Assembly: GCF_016756615.1 (NCBI RefSeq)
Contig: NZ_AP023262.1
Span: 3,659,501 to 3,723,500 of the forward strand
Direction: 5' to 3'
DNA: 64,000 bases
Origin: Mesorhizobium sp. L-8-3
GTDB lineage: Bacteria > Pseudomonadota > Alphaproteobacteria > Rhizobiales > Rhizobiaceae
Shown here: piece by piece, positions 1 to 6,560 of the stretch
How positions within the stretch are numbered: the first letter of the stretch is position 1
Layout of the letters: each line of letters begins with the position of its first letter
The notes under the pieces: model-generated
Database searches by the model: none
The model's input: the letters and a program-made list of their open reading frames with translations, nothing else
Told to the model about the DNA's origin: nothing
Translations under genes and position numbers: made by a program

Positions 1-270
1 GAGAATGCGGATCCCGATGTGCGGAGCGACCTCGACCAGTTCTTCCGGCGGCTGGTGCCTCCAGCAGACGACCCTTCCATGGACTATCTCGTCCATCGGT
101 TCGAGGGGCCTGACGACATGCCGGCCCATATCAAGGCGGCGTTGACCGCGGTTTCTCTTTCCATTCCGGTCATGGATGGAGGCCTGGCACTGGGAACCTG
201 GCAAGGCATCTACCTGTTCGAACACCGCAGCGCGCCGCACCGGCGGGAAGTGGTGCTGCATCTCGCATGA
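1..270 (+). CDS. YjbQ family protein (UPF0047), 5' end missing
   Basis: The frame is open from base 1, so the gene starts before the window; the GTG at 19 is internal. The visible 89 residues begin ENADPDVRSDL and end with LGTWQGIYLFEHR and a P-H-RREVVLHL tail, which is the conserved C-terminal half of the YjbQ/UPF0047 family. Members form small trimers and some show weak thiamine-phosphate-synthase activity; the true role is unsettled. The stop codon is present, so only the N-terminal third is lost. Confidence 0.88.
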   Translation, partial: ENADPDVRSDLDQFFRRLVPPADDPSMDYLVHRFEGPDDMPAHIKAALTAVSLSIPVMDGGLALGTWQGIYLFEHRSAPHRREVVLHLA

Positions 271-393
271 TCGACCATCGACGCCCGGCGCTTGCCGCGT
301 GTCGATTCCGGCAACCTTGTTTCGTCGTGACATCGAAAGCTGTGGAATGCCACGCGGGCACCGCGGCCAACGAGCCATGTGGAGGAAACGGCA

Positions 394-972
394 GTGCCGA
401 GAAAAATCGTCGTCACGCAATACATGTCGCTGGACGGGGTGATCCAGGATCCGGTCGGTATGGAGGCATCGGGCCTCGGCGACTGGACCGGCCCCTTCGA
501 GCGGGGCCCGGAAGGCGACCGCTTCAAGCACGACGAACTGTTCGGAAGCGAAGCGCTGCTTCTCGGTCGTACGACCAATGACAGTTTTGCCGCCGTCTGG
601 CCGGCGGTCAAGGACGAGACCGGCTTTGCCGATCGCATCAATACCATGCCGAAATTCGTCGTTTCGAACTCACTCCACAAGGCCGAATGGGCCAATACCA
701 CGGTGCTGTCGGGCGACGTCGTCGCGAAGGTAAAGGAACTCAAGGAGATGCCGGGAGGCGATGTTCTCATTTATGGGAGCGCGGCGCTCGTTCATGCGCT
801 GGCGCGGCAGGGTCTCGTCGACGCCTACAGCCTCATGATCTACCCGACGGTTCTCGGGCGCGGAAAGCGGCTGTTTCCCGACGGCGTCCAGTCGATGCTC
901 GCGCTCGAGGATTGCAGGCGGCTCGGCTCGGGAATTGTGCTCCTGCGGTATCCGCAGGGAGAGGTGCCCTGA
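394..972 (+). CDS. Dihydrofolate reductase family protein (RibD C-terminal domain)
   Basis: Small cytosolic reductase of the RibD-C/DHFR-like fold. The N-terminal strand RKIVVTQYMSLDGVIQDP, the middle LLLGRTTNDSFAAVWP and the C-terminal MIYPTVLGRGKRLFPDG are hallmarks of this family, which binds NAD(P)H; the substrate is unknown. The start is taken at GTG 394 because GGAGGA lies at 381-386 with ideal spacing. An in-frame GTG at 379 would add five residues and has no ribosome site. About 192 residues, a normal family length. It stands alone between the YjbQ gene and a PadR regulator. Confidence 0.85.
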   Translation: MPRKIVVTQYMSLDGVIQDPVGMEASGLGDWTGPFERGPEGDRFKHDELFGSEALLLGRTTNDSFAAVWPAVKDETGFADRINTMPKFVVSNSLHKAEWANTTVLSGDVVAKVKELKEMPGGDVLIYGSAALVHALARQGLVDAYSLMIYPTVLGRGKRLFPDGVQSMLALEDCRRLGSGIVLLRYPQGEVP

Positions 973-1028
973 CCCCAGGGCGAGTTTCGATCGCCACGCG
1001 TCGCAGCTCCGTCGAGCCAGATCTATCG

Positions 1029-1083
1029 TAAGATATATCTTGAAATCGGTCTGACATTGGTCCATTTAAGATATATCGTAAGA
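1029..1083. promoter_or_regulatory. Two PadR-type operator palindromes
   Basis: A perfect 12-base palindrome AAGATATATCTT lies at 1030-1041. A related near-palindrome TTAAGATATATCGTAA lies at 1066-1081. The two share TAAGATATATC in the same orientation, about 38 bases apart. ATATAT-centred palindromes of this kind are typical PadR binding sites. Their place just before the PadR gene suggests autoregulation; this is inference. Confidence 0.6.
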
Positions 1084-1100
1084 AACAACGTGAGGTTCAT

Positions 1101-1754
1101 ATGCACAGACATTCCCATGGTGGCAATCGCGCCTTCTGGTTCATGGCGGGGCGCGGCGGCCGCGGCTTCGGGCCGTTCGGTCACGGGTTCCGAGGCGGCG
1201 GCCGCGGCGGTCGCGGCGACATGTTCCGCACCGGACGCATGCTCGGCGACGGCGATCTCAGGCTGATCACGCTTGCTCTGCTCGACGAGGCGCCGCGCCA
1301 CGGCTACGACATCATCAAGGCCCTGGAGGAACGATCCAGCGGTGCCTACAGCCCGAGCCCGGGCGTCGTCTATCCGACCCTGACCTTCCTTGAGGAGGCC
1401 GGTTTCGCGACCTCTGCCTCGGAAGGCAACAAGAAGGTCTTTTCGATCACCGATGAAGGACGCGACCATCTGGCGGAAAGCCGGGCGACGGTCGACCGTG
1501 TCCTCGACGAGATCGAACGTTTCGGCCGCAAGATGGCGCGCGCCCGCGAGTGGTTCGACTGGCAGGACGACGGGCATCGGCCCGATCCGCGCGAGCGCGA
1601 GATGCCGGAAGGCCTGCGACGCCTGCGCCATGTCCGGCGCCGGCTGCGGGCCGCGCTGGCGGAAGCGCTGGACGCAGGTCCTGAAAAGCGAACCGAGGCG
1701 CTCGAGATTCTTGAGCAGGCCGCCGACGCGCTCGAGGCTCTGTTTCGTCGCTGA
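1101..1754 (+). CDS. PadR family transcriptional regulator with Gly/Arg-rich N-terminus
   Basis: PadR winged-helix regulator, 217 residues. Residues 1-45 are glycine-, arginine- and histidine-rich (GRGGRG and HGFRGGG runs) and probably disordered. The winged helix follows at about 48-120: LRLITLALLDEAPRHGYDIIK, then the SPSPGVVYPTLTFLEEAG recognition segment. The C-terminal 70 residues form a charged helical dimerisation region. The ATG at 1101 lies 17 bases after the second palindrome, behind GTGAGG. Similar PadR proteins usually control efflux or stress genes, but no target gene lies downstream here, so it may act elsewhere or on itself. Confidence 0.88.
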   Translation: MHRHSHGGNRAFWFMAGRGGRGFGPFGHGFRGGGRGGRGDMFRTGRMLGDGDLRLITLALLDEAPRHGYDIIKALEERSSGAYSPSPGVVYPTLTFLEEAGFATSASEGNKKVFSITDEGRDHLAESRATVDRVLDEIERFGRKMARAREWFDWQDDGHRPDPREREMPEGLRRLRHVRRRLRAALAEALDAGPEKRTEALEILEQAADALEALFRR

Positions 1755-1914
1755 CGGTCCGGGCCGCCCGGGTGTCGTGAATCCGAAGCTCGCCTGAGAT
1801 CAGACGACACCAGGCGGGGCAAACTCCGGCAGTCTTGCGGGAGCGCCGAAGGACCGTTACGAAGGCATCTTTCCCGGCCATGACGGCCGGGAAGCGTCAC
1901 GGCTGGAGGTCGCC

Positions 1915-2214
1915 ATGTCCTTCCTGAAACGCCTGTTTGGCCTGGGTTCGTCCGAAGACGAGCCCACTCCCTCCGCCGATGCTCCGGCCAAGGAGGTCGA
2001 GCACAAAGGGTTCCTCATCAAGGCGACGCCTTTCAAGGAGGGCGGCCAGTTCCAAACCTGCGGCGTGATCTCCAAGGAGGTCGGCGGTGTGCTCAAGGAG
2101 CACCGCTTCATCCGAGCCGACCGTTTCGCCGCGCTGGACGACGCGGTCGATGTCTCGATCCGCAAGGGGCAGCAGATGATCGACGAGCAGGGCGAGCGCC
2201 TGTTCGGCCAGTAG
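1915..2214 (+). CDS. HlyU family transcriptional regulator
   Basis: A 99-residue protein of the HlyU family. The core HKGFLIKATPFKEGGQFQT, then GVISKE and KEHRFIRADRF, then DEQGERLF at the C-terminus, is the family signature. HlyU in Vibrio activates haemolysin genes; the rhizobial members are uncharacterised, so the name reflects homology only. A good ribosome site (GGAGG) precedes the ATG. Its stop lies four bases from the stop of the opposing DUF2259 gene. Confidence 0.85.
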   Translation: MSFLKRLFGLGSSEDEPTPSADAPAKEVEHKGFLIKATPFKEGGQFQTCGVISKEVGGVLKEHRFIRADRFAALDDAVDVSIRKGQQMIDEQGERLFGQ

Positions 2215-2218
2215 GCCG

Positions 2219-3064
2219 TTATCGCAGTGTCGCGGCGGGCAGGGGTATGAACAATCCGTGCCATGAGGCCGCGTCGATCGCCGACGACCAGGTCGCGGCA
2301 AGGAAGAGCACCGCCACCTTGCCGGCCGCTTCCCCCGGTGGATCGATGACGTCGGAAATCCATAGGCCGGCGTGGCAGGTTTCAGCCTGCATCGGCAAGG
2401 CGTAGGACGTCGCAGCGCGGCCGACATCCTTCACCTCCGGATAGGCCTGGGTCGCGATGACGTCGAATTCTATCGCCTTTTCCCGCATCGGCGGTGGCGT
2501 GTTGGCGCAGTCTGCGGGCTCGGCGTCGGGCTTCGCTTCAAGGGTGAAAGAAAGCTGCTGGTCGGGAATTGCGCTCGGCAATGTCGATTGCAATACGAAG
2601 ACCAGCGGGGTGTCCTTCTTGTCGAGCGGCGAGCGCTGGGTCAAAGGCACACCCGCCAGTCTTCGGCCCGGAGTGCCGATCTCCAGCGCGGCCAGTCTCG
2701 ATGCCGCCTGCTGCCGCACGAGGCGCCGCAGCCTGTCGATGTCGGGCAGGCCGTCGGGGGCGGCCAAATCGTCCGGTTCGACATCGAATCCGCCCACCTC
2801 GGCAGGATATTGTCCGTCGCGCTCTTCCGGCAGAACGCCGAACGGGAAACCTTCCGCCTGCCGATTGGTCTCGCGGTCCACGACGAAGATCACCGAACCG
2901 AGGGCATCGCTGGCGATGTCATAGCCATATTGCTCCCATGCGAAATATCGCCCGTCGGGCGAGAAGCCGAGAACTTCCATATCGGGAGCATCCGACTGCT
3001 CGCGCGGATGGGCGGGCAGGGCAAGCAGCAACAGGCCGGCGACGGCCGCCATCGATCTCCACAT
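2219..3064 (-). CDS. Predicted secreted protein, DUF2259 family
   Basis: Exported protein of unknown function, 281 residues. The start at 3064 gives an N-terminal signal (SMAAVAGLLLLALPAHP) ending in a likely signal-peptidase site, and GGGAGAAG lies just upstream. A longer frame reaching 3151 would bury the signal, so it is rejected. The mature part begins with MEVLGFSPDGRYFAWEQYGYD, a beta-propeller-like WD/TolB-type motif typical of DUF2259, and continues to a beta-rich domain. It is transcribed divergently from the PadR-GyrI gene. Confidence 0.8.
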   Translation of the reverse strand: MWRSMAAVAGLLLLALPAHPREQSDAPDMEVLGFSPDGRYFAWEQYGYDIASDALGSVIFVVDRETNRQAEGFPFGVLPEERDGQYPAEVGGFDVEPDDLAAPDGLPDIDRLRRLVRQQAASRLAALEIGTPGRRLAGVPLTQRSPLDKKDTPLVFVLQSTLPSAIPDQQLSFTLEAKPDAEPADCANTPPPMREKAIEFDVIATQAYPEVKDVGRAATSYALPMQAETCHAGLWISDVIDPPGEAAGKVAVLFLAATWSSAIDAASWHGLFIPLPAATLR

Positions 3065-3164
3065 CGAGTCTTCTCCCAGCGGATCAGCGATCATGGCGGA
3101 GGCAATGGCAATTCGGCAAGGCCCGGCCAGAGCCGGATTTGGTGACTTCACAAGCGCAGCTGTT

Positions 3165-3182
3165 TATTCTATCACTAGAATA
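3165..3182. promoter_or_regulatory. 18-base palindrome abutting a start codon (likely operator)
   Basis: TATTCTA-TCAC-TAGAATA is a perfect inverted repeat whose last base is the A of the ATG at 3182. There is no Shine-Dalgarno sequence before that ATG. TATTCT at 3165-3170 could be a -10 box, which would put the transcript start at or next to the ATG (a leaderless mRNA). A regulator bound here would block the promoter. Autorepression by the PadR domain encoded next is likely but inferred. Confidence 0.55.
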
Positions 3183-4333
3183 TGAGCGATACGTTGACCA
3201 ATGCCGAGTTCGCGATCCTGAGCCTTCTCGCCGAGGCGCCGCGCCATGGTTACGAGATCGAGCGCACCATTGAAGAACGTGGCATGCGCGACTGGACCGA
3301 GATCGGATTCTCCTCGATCTACTTCCTGCTGAAGAAACTCGAAAAGCGTGGCCTCGCCGAACGCACGGGCGGCAAGACAGCCAGCCCGCGCGAGCCGAAG
3401 ACGTTCCGTCTGACGCAGGCCGGTCATGCCCTCCATGGCGAACGGACCAGGCGGGCGATCGCCGAGCCGGAGCGCCTCTATCCGGCGCTGCTTCTCGGCC
3501 TCGCCAATTGGCCCGTGCTTGGCTCCGAGGGCGGCGGGGCCGCGCTCGCCGCCCGCGCCGCAGCCCTCGACGATGCGGCGTCCCTCGTCGAGGAACGCTG
3601 CGCGGCGCAGGCCCCGCTGCCCGCCTTCGTCGAGGCGATATTCGACTACAGCCTGACGATGATCGCGGCGGAGCGGGCCTGGCTCGACCGCGCACGAAAC
3701 ACCCTGGAGGGGACGATGGAAAAGATCGATTTCCGCAAGCACCTCAAGACGCTCTATAACCCGCCGGCCGACCGCTTCGAGATCGTCGACGTGCCGCCGC
3801 TCACCTATTTCATGATCGACGGCAGCGGCGATCCGAACACCGCCCCGGCCTATGCGGAGGCCGTCGAGACGCTTTATGCGGCCTCCTACACGCTGAAGTT
3901 CATGAGCAAGGCCGTGCAGTCGCGCGACTATGTCGTGCCGCCGCTCGAGGGCCTGTGGTGGGCCGAGGACATGACCAGCTTCGTCACGCGGCAGAAGGAG
4001 AAGTGGTCATGGACCATGATGATCATGATCCCGGATTTCCTCGATCGTGCGACGGTGGAACGGGCCATGGAAGCGGCCGCGAAGAAGAAGGCGCTGCCTG
4101 CGCTCGGACGCTTGCGGGTCGAGCAACTGGAGGGAGGCAAGTCTGTCCAGATCATGCATGTCGGCCCCTACGACGCCGAAGGGCCGGTGCTCAAGCGGCT
4201 GCATGAAGAGTTCCTGCCCGCCAACGGATTGGCCGAGCGCGGCCGTCACCATGAGATCTATCTCGGCGACCCGCGCAAGACGGCACCCGACAAGCTCAAG
4301 ACGGTGCTGCGCCAGCCGGTTCGGGAGCGTTGA
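3182..4333 (+). CDS. PadR regulator fused to a GyrI-like small-molecule-binding domain
   Basis: A 383-residue two-domain protein. Residues 1-175 are a PadR regulator: AEFAILSLLAEAPRHGYEIE, the FSSIYFLLKKLEKRGL winged helix, then a helical C-terminal region. Residues about 179-383 are a GyrI-like domain: MEKIDFRKHLKTLYNPP, VPPLTYFMIDGSGDPN, GLWWAED and IMHVGPYDAEGPVLKRLHEE. In my knowledge of related genomes these halves are more often two adjacent genes. An internal ATG at 3716 is preceded by GGAGGGG, so a separate GyrI-like protein could also be made. The GyrI domain probably senses a hydrophobic ligand for the DNA-binding half. Confidence 0.85.
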   Translation: MSDTLTNAEFAILSLLAEAPRHGYEIERTIEERGMRDWTEIGFSSIYFLLKKLEKRGLAERTGGKTASPREPKTFRLTQAGHALHGERTRRAIAEPERLYPALLLGLANWPVLGSEGGGAALAARAAALDDAASLVEERCAAQAPLPAFVEAIFDYSLTMIAAERAWLDRARNTLEGTMEKIDFRKHLKTLYNPPADRFEIVDVPPLTYFMIDGSGDPNTAPAYAEAVETLYAASYTLKFMSKAVQSRDYVVPPLEGLWWAEDMTSFVTRQKEKWSWTMMIMIPDFLDRATVERAMEAAAKKKALPALGRLRVEQLEGGKSVQIMHVGPYDAEGPVLKRLHEEFLPANGLAERGRHHEIYLGDPRKTAPDKLKTVLRQPVRER

Positions 4334-4336
4334 GCC

Positions 4337-4870
4337 TCAGGGCTGCTCCGCGACGGTTTTCAGCTTGGCCAGGCCCTTGTCATAGTCGGCCCCGATCCAG
4401 CGATCGAACATCAGCCCGAACCAGCGTTGGGCGATGCCGTCGAGATTGCCCCGGAAGCCCCAGGTCACGCTGGTTCCGGTCGTCGAGGGGGCGAGATCCC
4501 ACCAGGCCTGCGCCTTGCCCATCTGGCCGAAGTCGAGCTCGGAAGCGACATGCCGGGGCGGCTCGTATTCGGTGATCGTCTGGCTGCCGCTGCCGACATT
4601 CCTGTTGTCCGATGTCCAGCTCATCTTCTGGCCAATGCCGCTCGCCGGGCCCTCGTAGCTGTATTTCGTGTTCGGATCGAGTTCGTGCCAGGGCGAGAAT
4701 TCCGGCAAACGCCTGAGGTCGGAGACGATCGCGAAGACCTTTTCAGGCGGAGCGGCGATCTCGATCGACCGCGTGACCACCGCCTGCGACGGCAGCAGGA
4801 AGGCGCCGCCGGCGATGATGATCGCGATGGTGACGATCAGATAGAACAGCAGCTTGAATGCGGTTCTCAT
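4337..4870 (-). CDS. SRPBCC family protein, membrane anchored
   Basis: A 177-residue protein with one N-terminal membrane segment (LLFYLIVTIAIIIAGGAFLL) and a START/SRPBCC-like ligand-binding domain. Family features are the early VTRSIEIAAPPEKVFAIVSD strand-helix, the FSPWHELDP turn, and the C-terminal RWFGLMFDRWIGADYDKGL helix. The start at 4870 is supported by GGAGGA eight bases upstream; a Met nine codons earlier lacks one. Its stop is three bases from the stop of the PadR-GyrI gene. The ligand is unknown; proteins of this fold bind lipids or hydrophobic molecules. Confidence 0.8.
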   Translation of the reverse strand: MRTAFKLLFYLIVTIAIIIAGGAFLLPSQAVVTRSIEIAAPPEKVFAIVSDLRRLPEFSPWHELDPNTKYSYEGPASGIGQKMSWTSDNRNVGSGSQTITEYEPPRHVASELDFGQMGKAQAWWDLAPSTTGTSVTWGFRGNLDGIAQRWFGLMFDRWIGADYDKGLAKLKTVAEQP

Positions 4871-4979
4871 CGATGCATCCTCCGGCAAGCGTTTCATGCA
4901 CTCTGCTGCAATCTTGGTGCGAAAGCTCCGGTGGTCAACAACTTTGCCCCGGAAACATAAGGGGCGTGCAGCGGCGCCG

Positions 4980-5579
4980 TCACTCCAGCGCGAGCACTCC
5001 GTCGATCAGGGCGGCGAGGCCGGCCTTGTAACCTGCCGGTTCCGCGCCGGCGTCGATGGCGAGCGCGGCGCGGTCGAAGGCCGACGAAAGAAGACGGGTC
5101 AGAGCGTCGATCGGCAGCTGCTTCGACAGGTCGCCCGAGCGGACGGCGAAGACGAGACCCGCCTTGAGCGAGCGCGTGGCATGGCGGTCGTCGATCGCAT
5201 CCATCTCCGTGCGGCCAAGCACGGCCGGTCCGTCGAGCAGCAGCAGGCGCGTGCGGCCGGGTTGCGCCATTGCGGCAAGGAAGGCCTCGCCGCCCTTCAC
5301 CAAGGCATCGCGCGAGCCGAGCGTCTCCGGCGAGGCGTCCTCGATCTCCTTTTCGACGGCTTCTGCCTCGCGCTCCACGACGGCCTGGAACAGCGCCTTC
5401 TTGTCGGGAAAATGGTGATAGAGGGCGCCGCGCGTCAGACCCGCTTCCGCAACGATGTCGGGAGTCGCCGTCTCGGCATAGCCCTTTTCGATGAACAGGC
5501 GGCGCGCCGCTGCGATCAGTTCTGCGCGGGTCGTCTCGGTGCGCTCGCGATTGCTTCGTCTCGTCGTTTTCGTTTGCAT
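4980..5579 (-). CDS. TetR/AcrR family transcriptional regulator
   Basis: A 199-residue TetR repressor. The N-terminal helix-turn-helix is clear: RAELIAAARRLFIEKGYAET, then IVAEAGLTRGALYHHFPDK. The rest is the helical ligand-binding domain. The start at 5579 places the HTH 12-55 residues in, as usual; the longer frame to 5708 would run across the operators and is rejected. Two palindromic operators lie between it and the divergent VOC gene, so it probably represses both genes and is released by a small hydrophobic inducer. Confidence 0.9.
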   Translation of the reverse strand: MQTKTTRRSNRERTETTRAELIAAARRLFIEKGYAETATPDIVAEAGLTRGALYHHFPDKKALFQAVVEREAEAVEKEIEDASPETLGSRDALVKGGEAFLAAMAQPGRTRLLLLDGPAVLGRTEMDAIDDRHATRSLKAGLVFAVRSGDLSKQLPIDALTRLLSSAFDRAALAIDAGAEPAGYKAGLAALIDGVLALE

Positions 5580-5625
5580 ACATGCAGCCTGTATGTTAGA
5601 TAGAGAAACATACAGACTGTATGTT
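5580..5625. promoter_or_regulatory. Two TetR-type operators between TetR and VOC genes
   Basis: AACATACAG-A-CTGTATGTT at 5607-5625 is a perfect 19-base palindrome. A second copy, ACATGCAGCCTGTATGT at 5580-5596, matches it with one change in the left arm and one at the centre. The centres are 28 bases apart. The first site touches the TetR start codon and the second lies just before the VOC gene, so binding would shut both promoters. Confidence 0.75.
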
Positions 5626-5647
5626 GATCGACGGAGGAAGGGAAGCC

Positions 5648-6070
5648 ATGAAGACGACGAGCTACTATCCCGTGCTGATGACAGGCGACGTTGCGGGCAC
5701 GGCGGCATTCTACAAGGAGCATTTCAGTTTCGAGGCCCTGTTCGATAGCGACTGGTATGTGCATCTGCGCTCGACGGAGGACAAGAAGGTCAATCTCGGC
5801 ATCGTGCAGGGCGATCATGAGACCATTCCGGAAGCCGGTCGTGGCCGGGCCTCGGGCCTGCTGATCAATTTCGAGGTGCGCGATCCCGACGCCGTCTATG
5901 AGCGGGCCAAGGCGGCCGGCCTGCGCATCCTGCTTTCGCTGCGCGACGAGCCTTTCGGCCAGCGCCACTTCATCACGGCCGACCCCAACGGCGTGCTGAT
6001 CGACGTGATCAAGCCTATCCCGCCCAGCGCCGAGTTCGCCGCGCAATACCTCACCGAGGATGTCGGCTGA
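5648..6070 (+). CDS. VOC family protein (glyoxalase/bleomycin-resistance fold)
   Basis: A 140-residue VOC-fold protein. It starts [20 protein letters not shown], the usual first beta-alpha unit, and ends with [14 protein letters not shown], the second metal-site strand of the fold. The start at 5648 follows GGAGGAAGGG. It may detoxify or bind a small molecule, perhaps the inducer of the neighbouring TetR repressor, whose operators lie in its promoter. The substrate cannot be read from sequence. Confidence 0.82.
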   Translation: MKTTSYYPVLMTGDVAGTAAFYKEHFSFEALFDSDWYVHLRSTEDKKVNLGIVQGDHETIPEAGRGRASGLLINFEVRDPDAVYERAKAAGLRILLSLRDEPFGQRHFITADPNGVLIDVIKPIPPSAEFAAQYLTEDVG

Positions 6071-6314
6071 GGTTTCCTGACGAGAAAGGACAGGTGCGGC
6101 TCCATGAGTGCCGTGCCCGCATCCTCGCTGCAGAGCATCGACCTGTTGCGGCGCGCCCCCTTGAGGCGCTTGCTCCGGACCCCGATTGCCTCTGCATTTC
6201 GAGGTGCCGAAGCTCGAACCGGTCGTTGCGACCACGTCGCGCAAGCCGAGCGGCGCGAAGATCCGCGAGGCTGGACCCTTGCCTCATTGGGCGTGCTCCT
6301 GTAAGAAGCCGCCC

Positions 6315-6434
6315 ATGAAGACGCGCCCGACCAATTCGGCTTCCCGTTCGTCCGCCTTCGCGGGCGAGACCCTGCGCGCCCTTTCCGCTACGCTTCTTCT
6401 TCTCGGCCTTATCGGCGATCGCCGGGCTCGTTGA
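6315..6434 (+). CDS. Leucine leader peptide upstream of leuA
   Basis: A 39-residue reading frame in the 490-base gap before leuA. Its residues 27-32 are LLLLGL (codons CTT CTT CTT CTC GGC CTT at 6393-6410), followed by nine codons and a TGA at 6432. The last codons form one arm of an antiterminator hairpin. A run of leucine codons placed just before competing hairpins and a leucine biosynthesis gene is the classic layout of transcription attenuation. The ribosome site is weak, so the exact start is uncertain. Bases 6071-6314 hold no other gene that I can support. Confidence 0.7.
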   Translation: MKTRPTNSASRSSAFAGETLRALSATLLLLGLIGDRRAR

Positions 6435-6472
6435 CGAGGAGCACCCGGCGATCGATGCCGGTCTGTGCTCCT
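6416..6472 (+). promoter_or_regulatory. leuA transcription attenuator (competing hairpins)
   Basis: Two exclusive structures are visible. Antiterminator: CGATCGCCGGG at 6416-6426 pairs perfectly with CCCGGCGATCG at 6444-6454. Terminator: AGGAGCACCCGGC at 6437-6449 pairs with GCCGG-TCT-GTGCTCCT at 6457-6472, a 13-pair stem with a three-base bulge. The U tail after the terminator is poor (CTTGC). When leucyl-tRNA is scarce the ribosome stalls at 6393-6410 and the antiterminator forms. When it is plentiful the ribosome covers 6416-6426 and the terminator forms. Confidence 0.65.
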
Positions 6473-6560
6473 TGCATCCACGACACAAAGCACGAATCCT
6501 GATAGAGGCGACGCTCCAGCCGAAGGCCGAGTGTCAGGCGAGCCGCCCGGAGACGAGACG

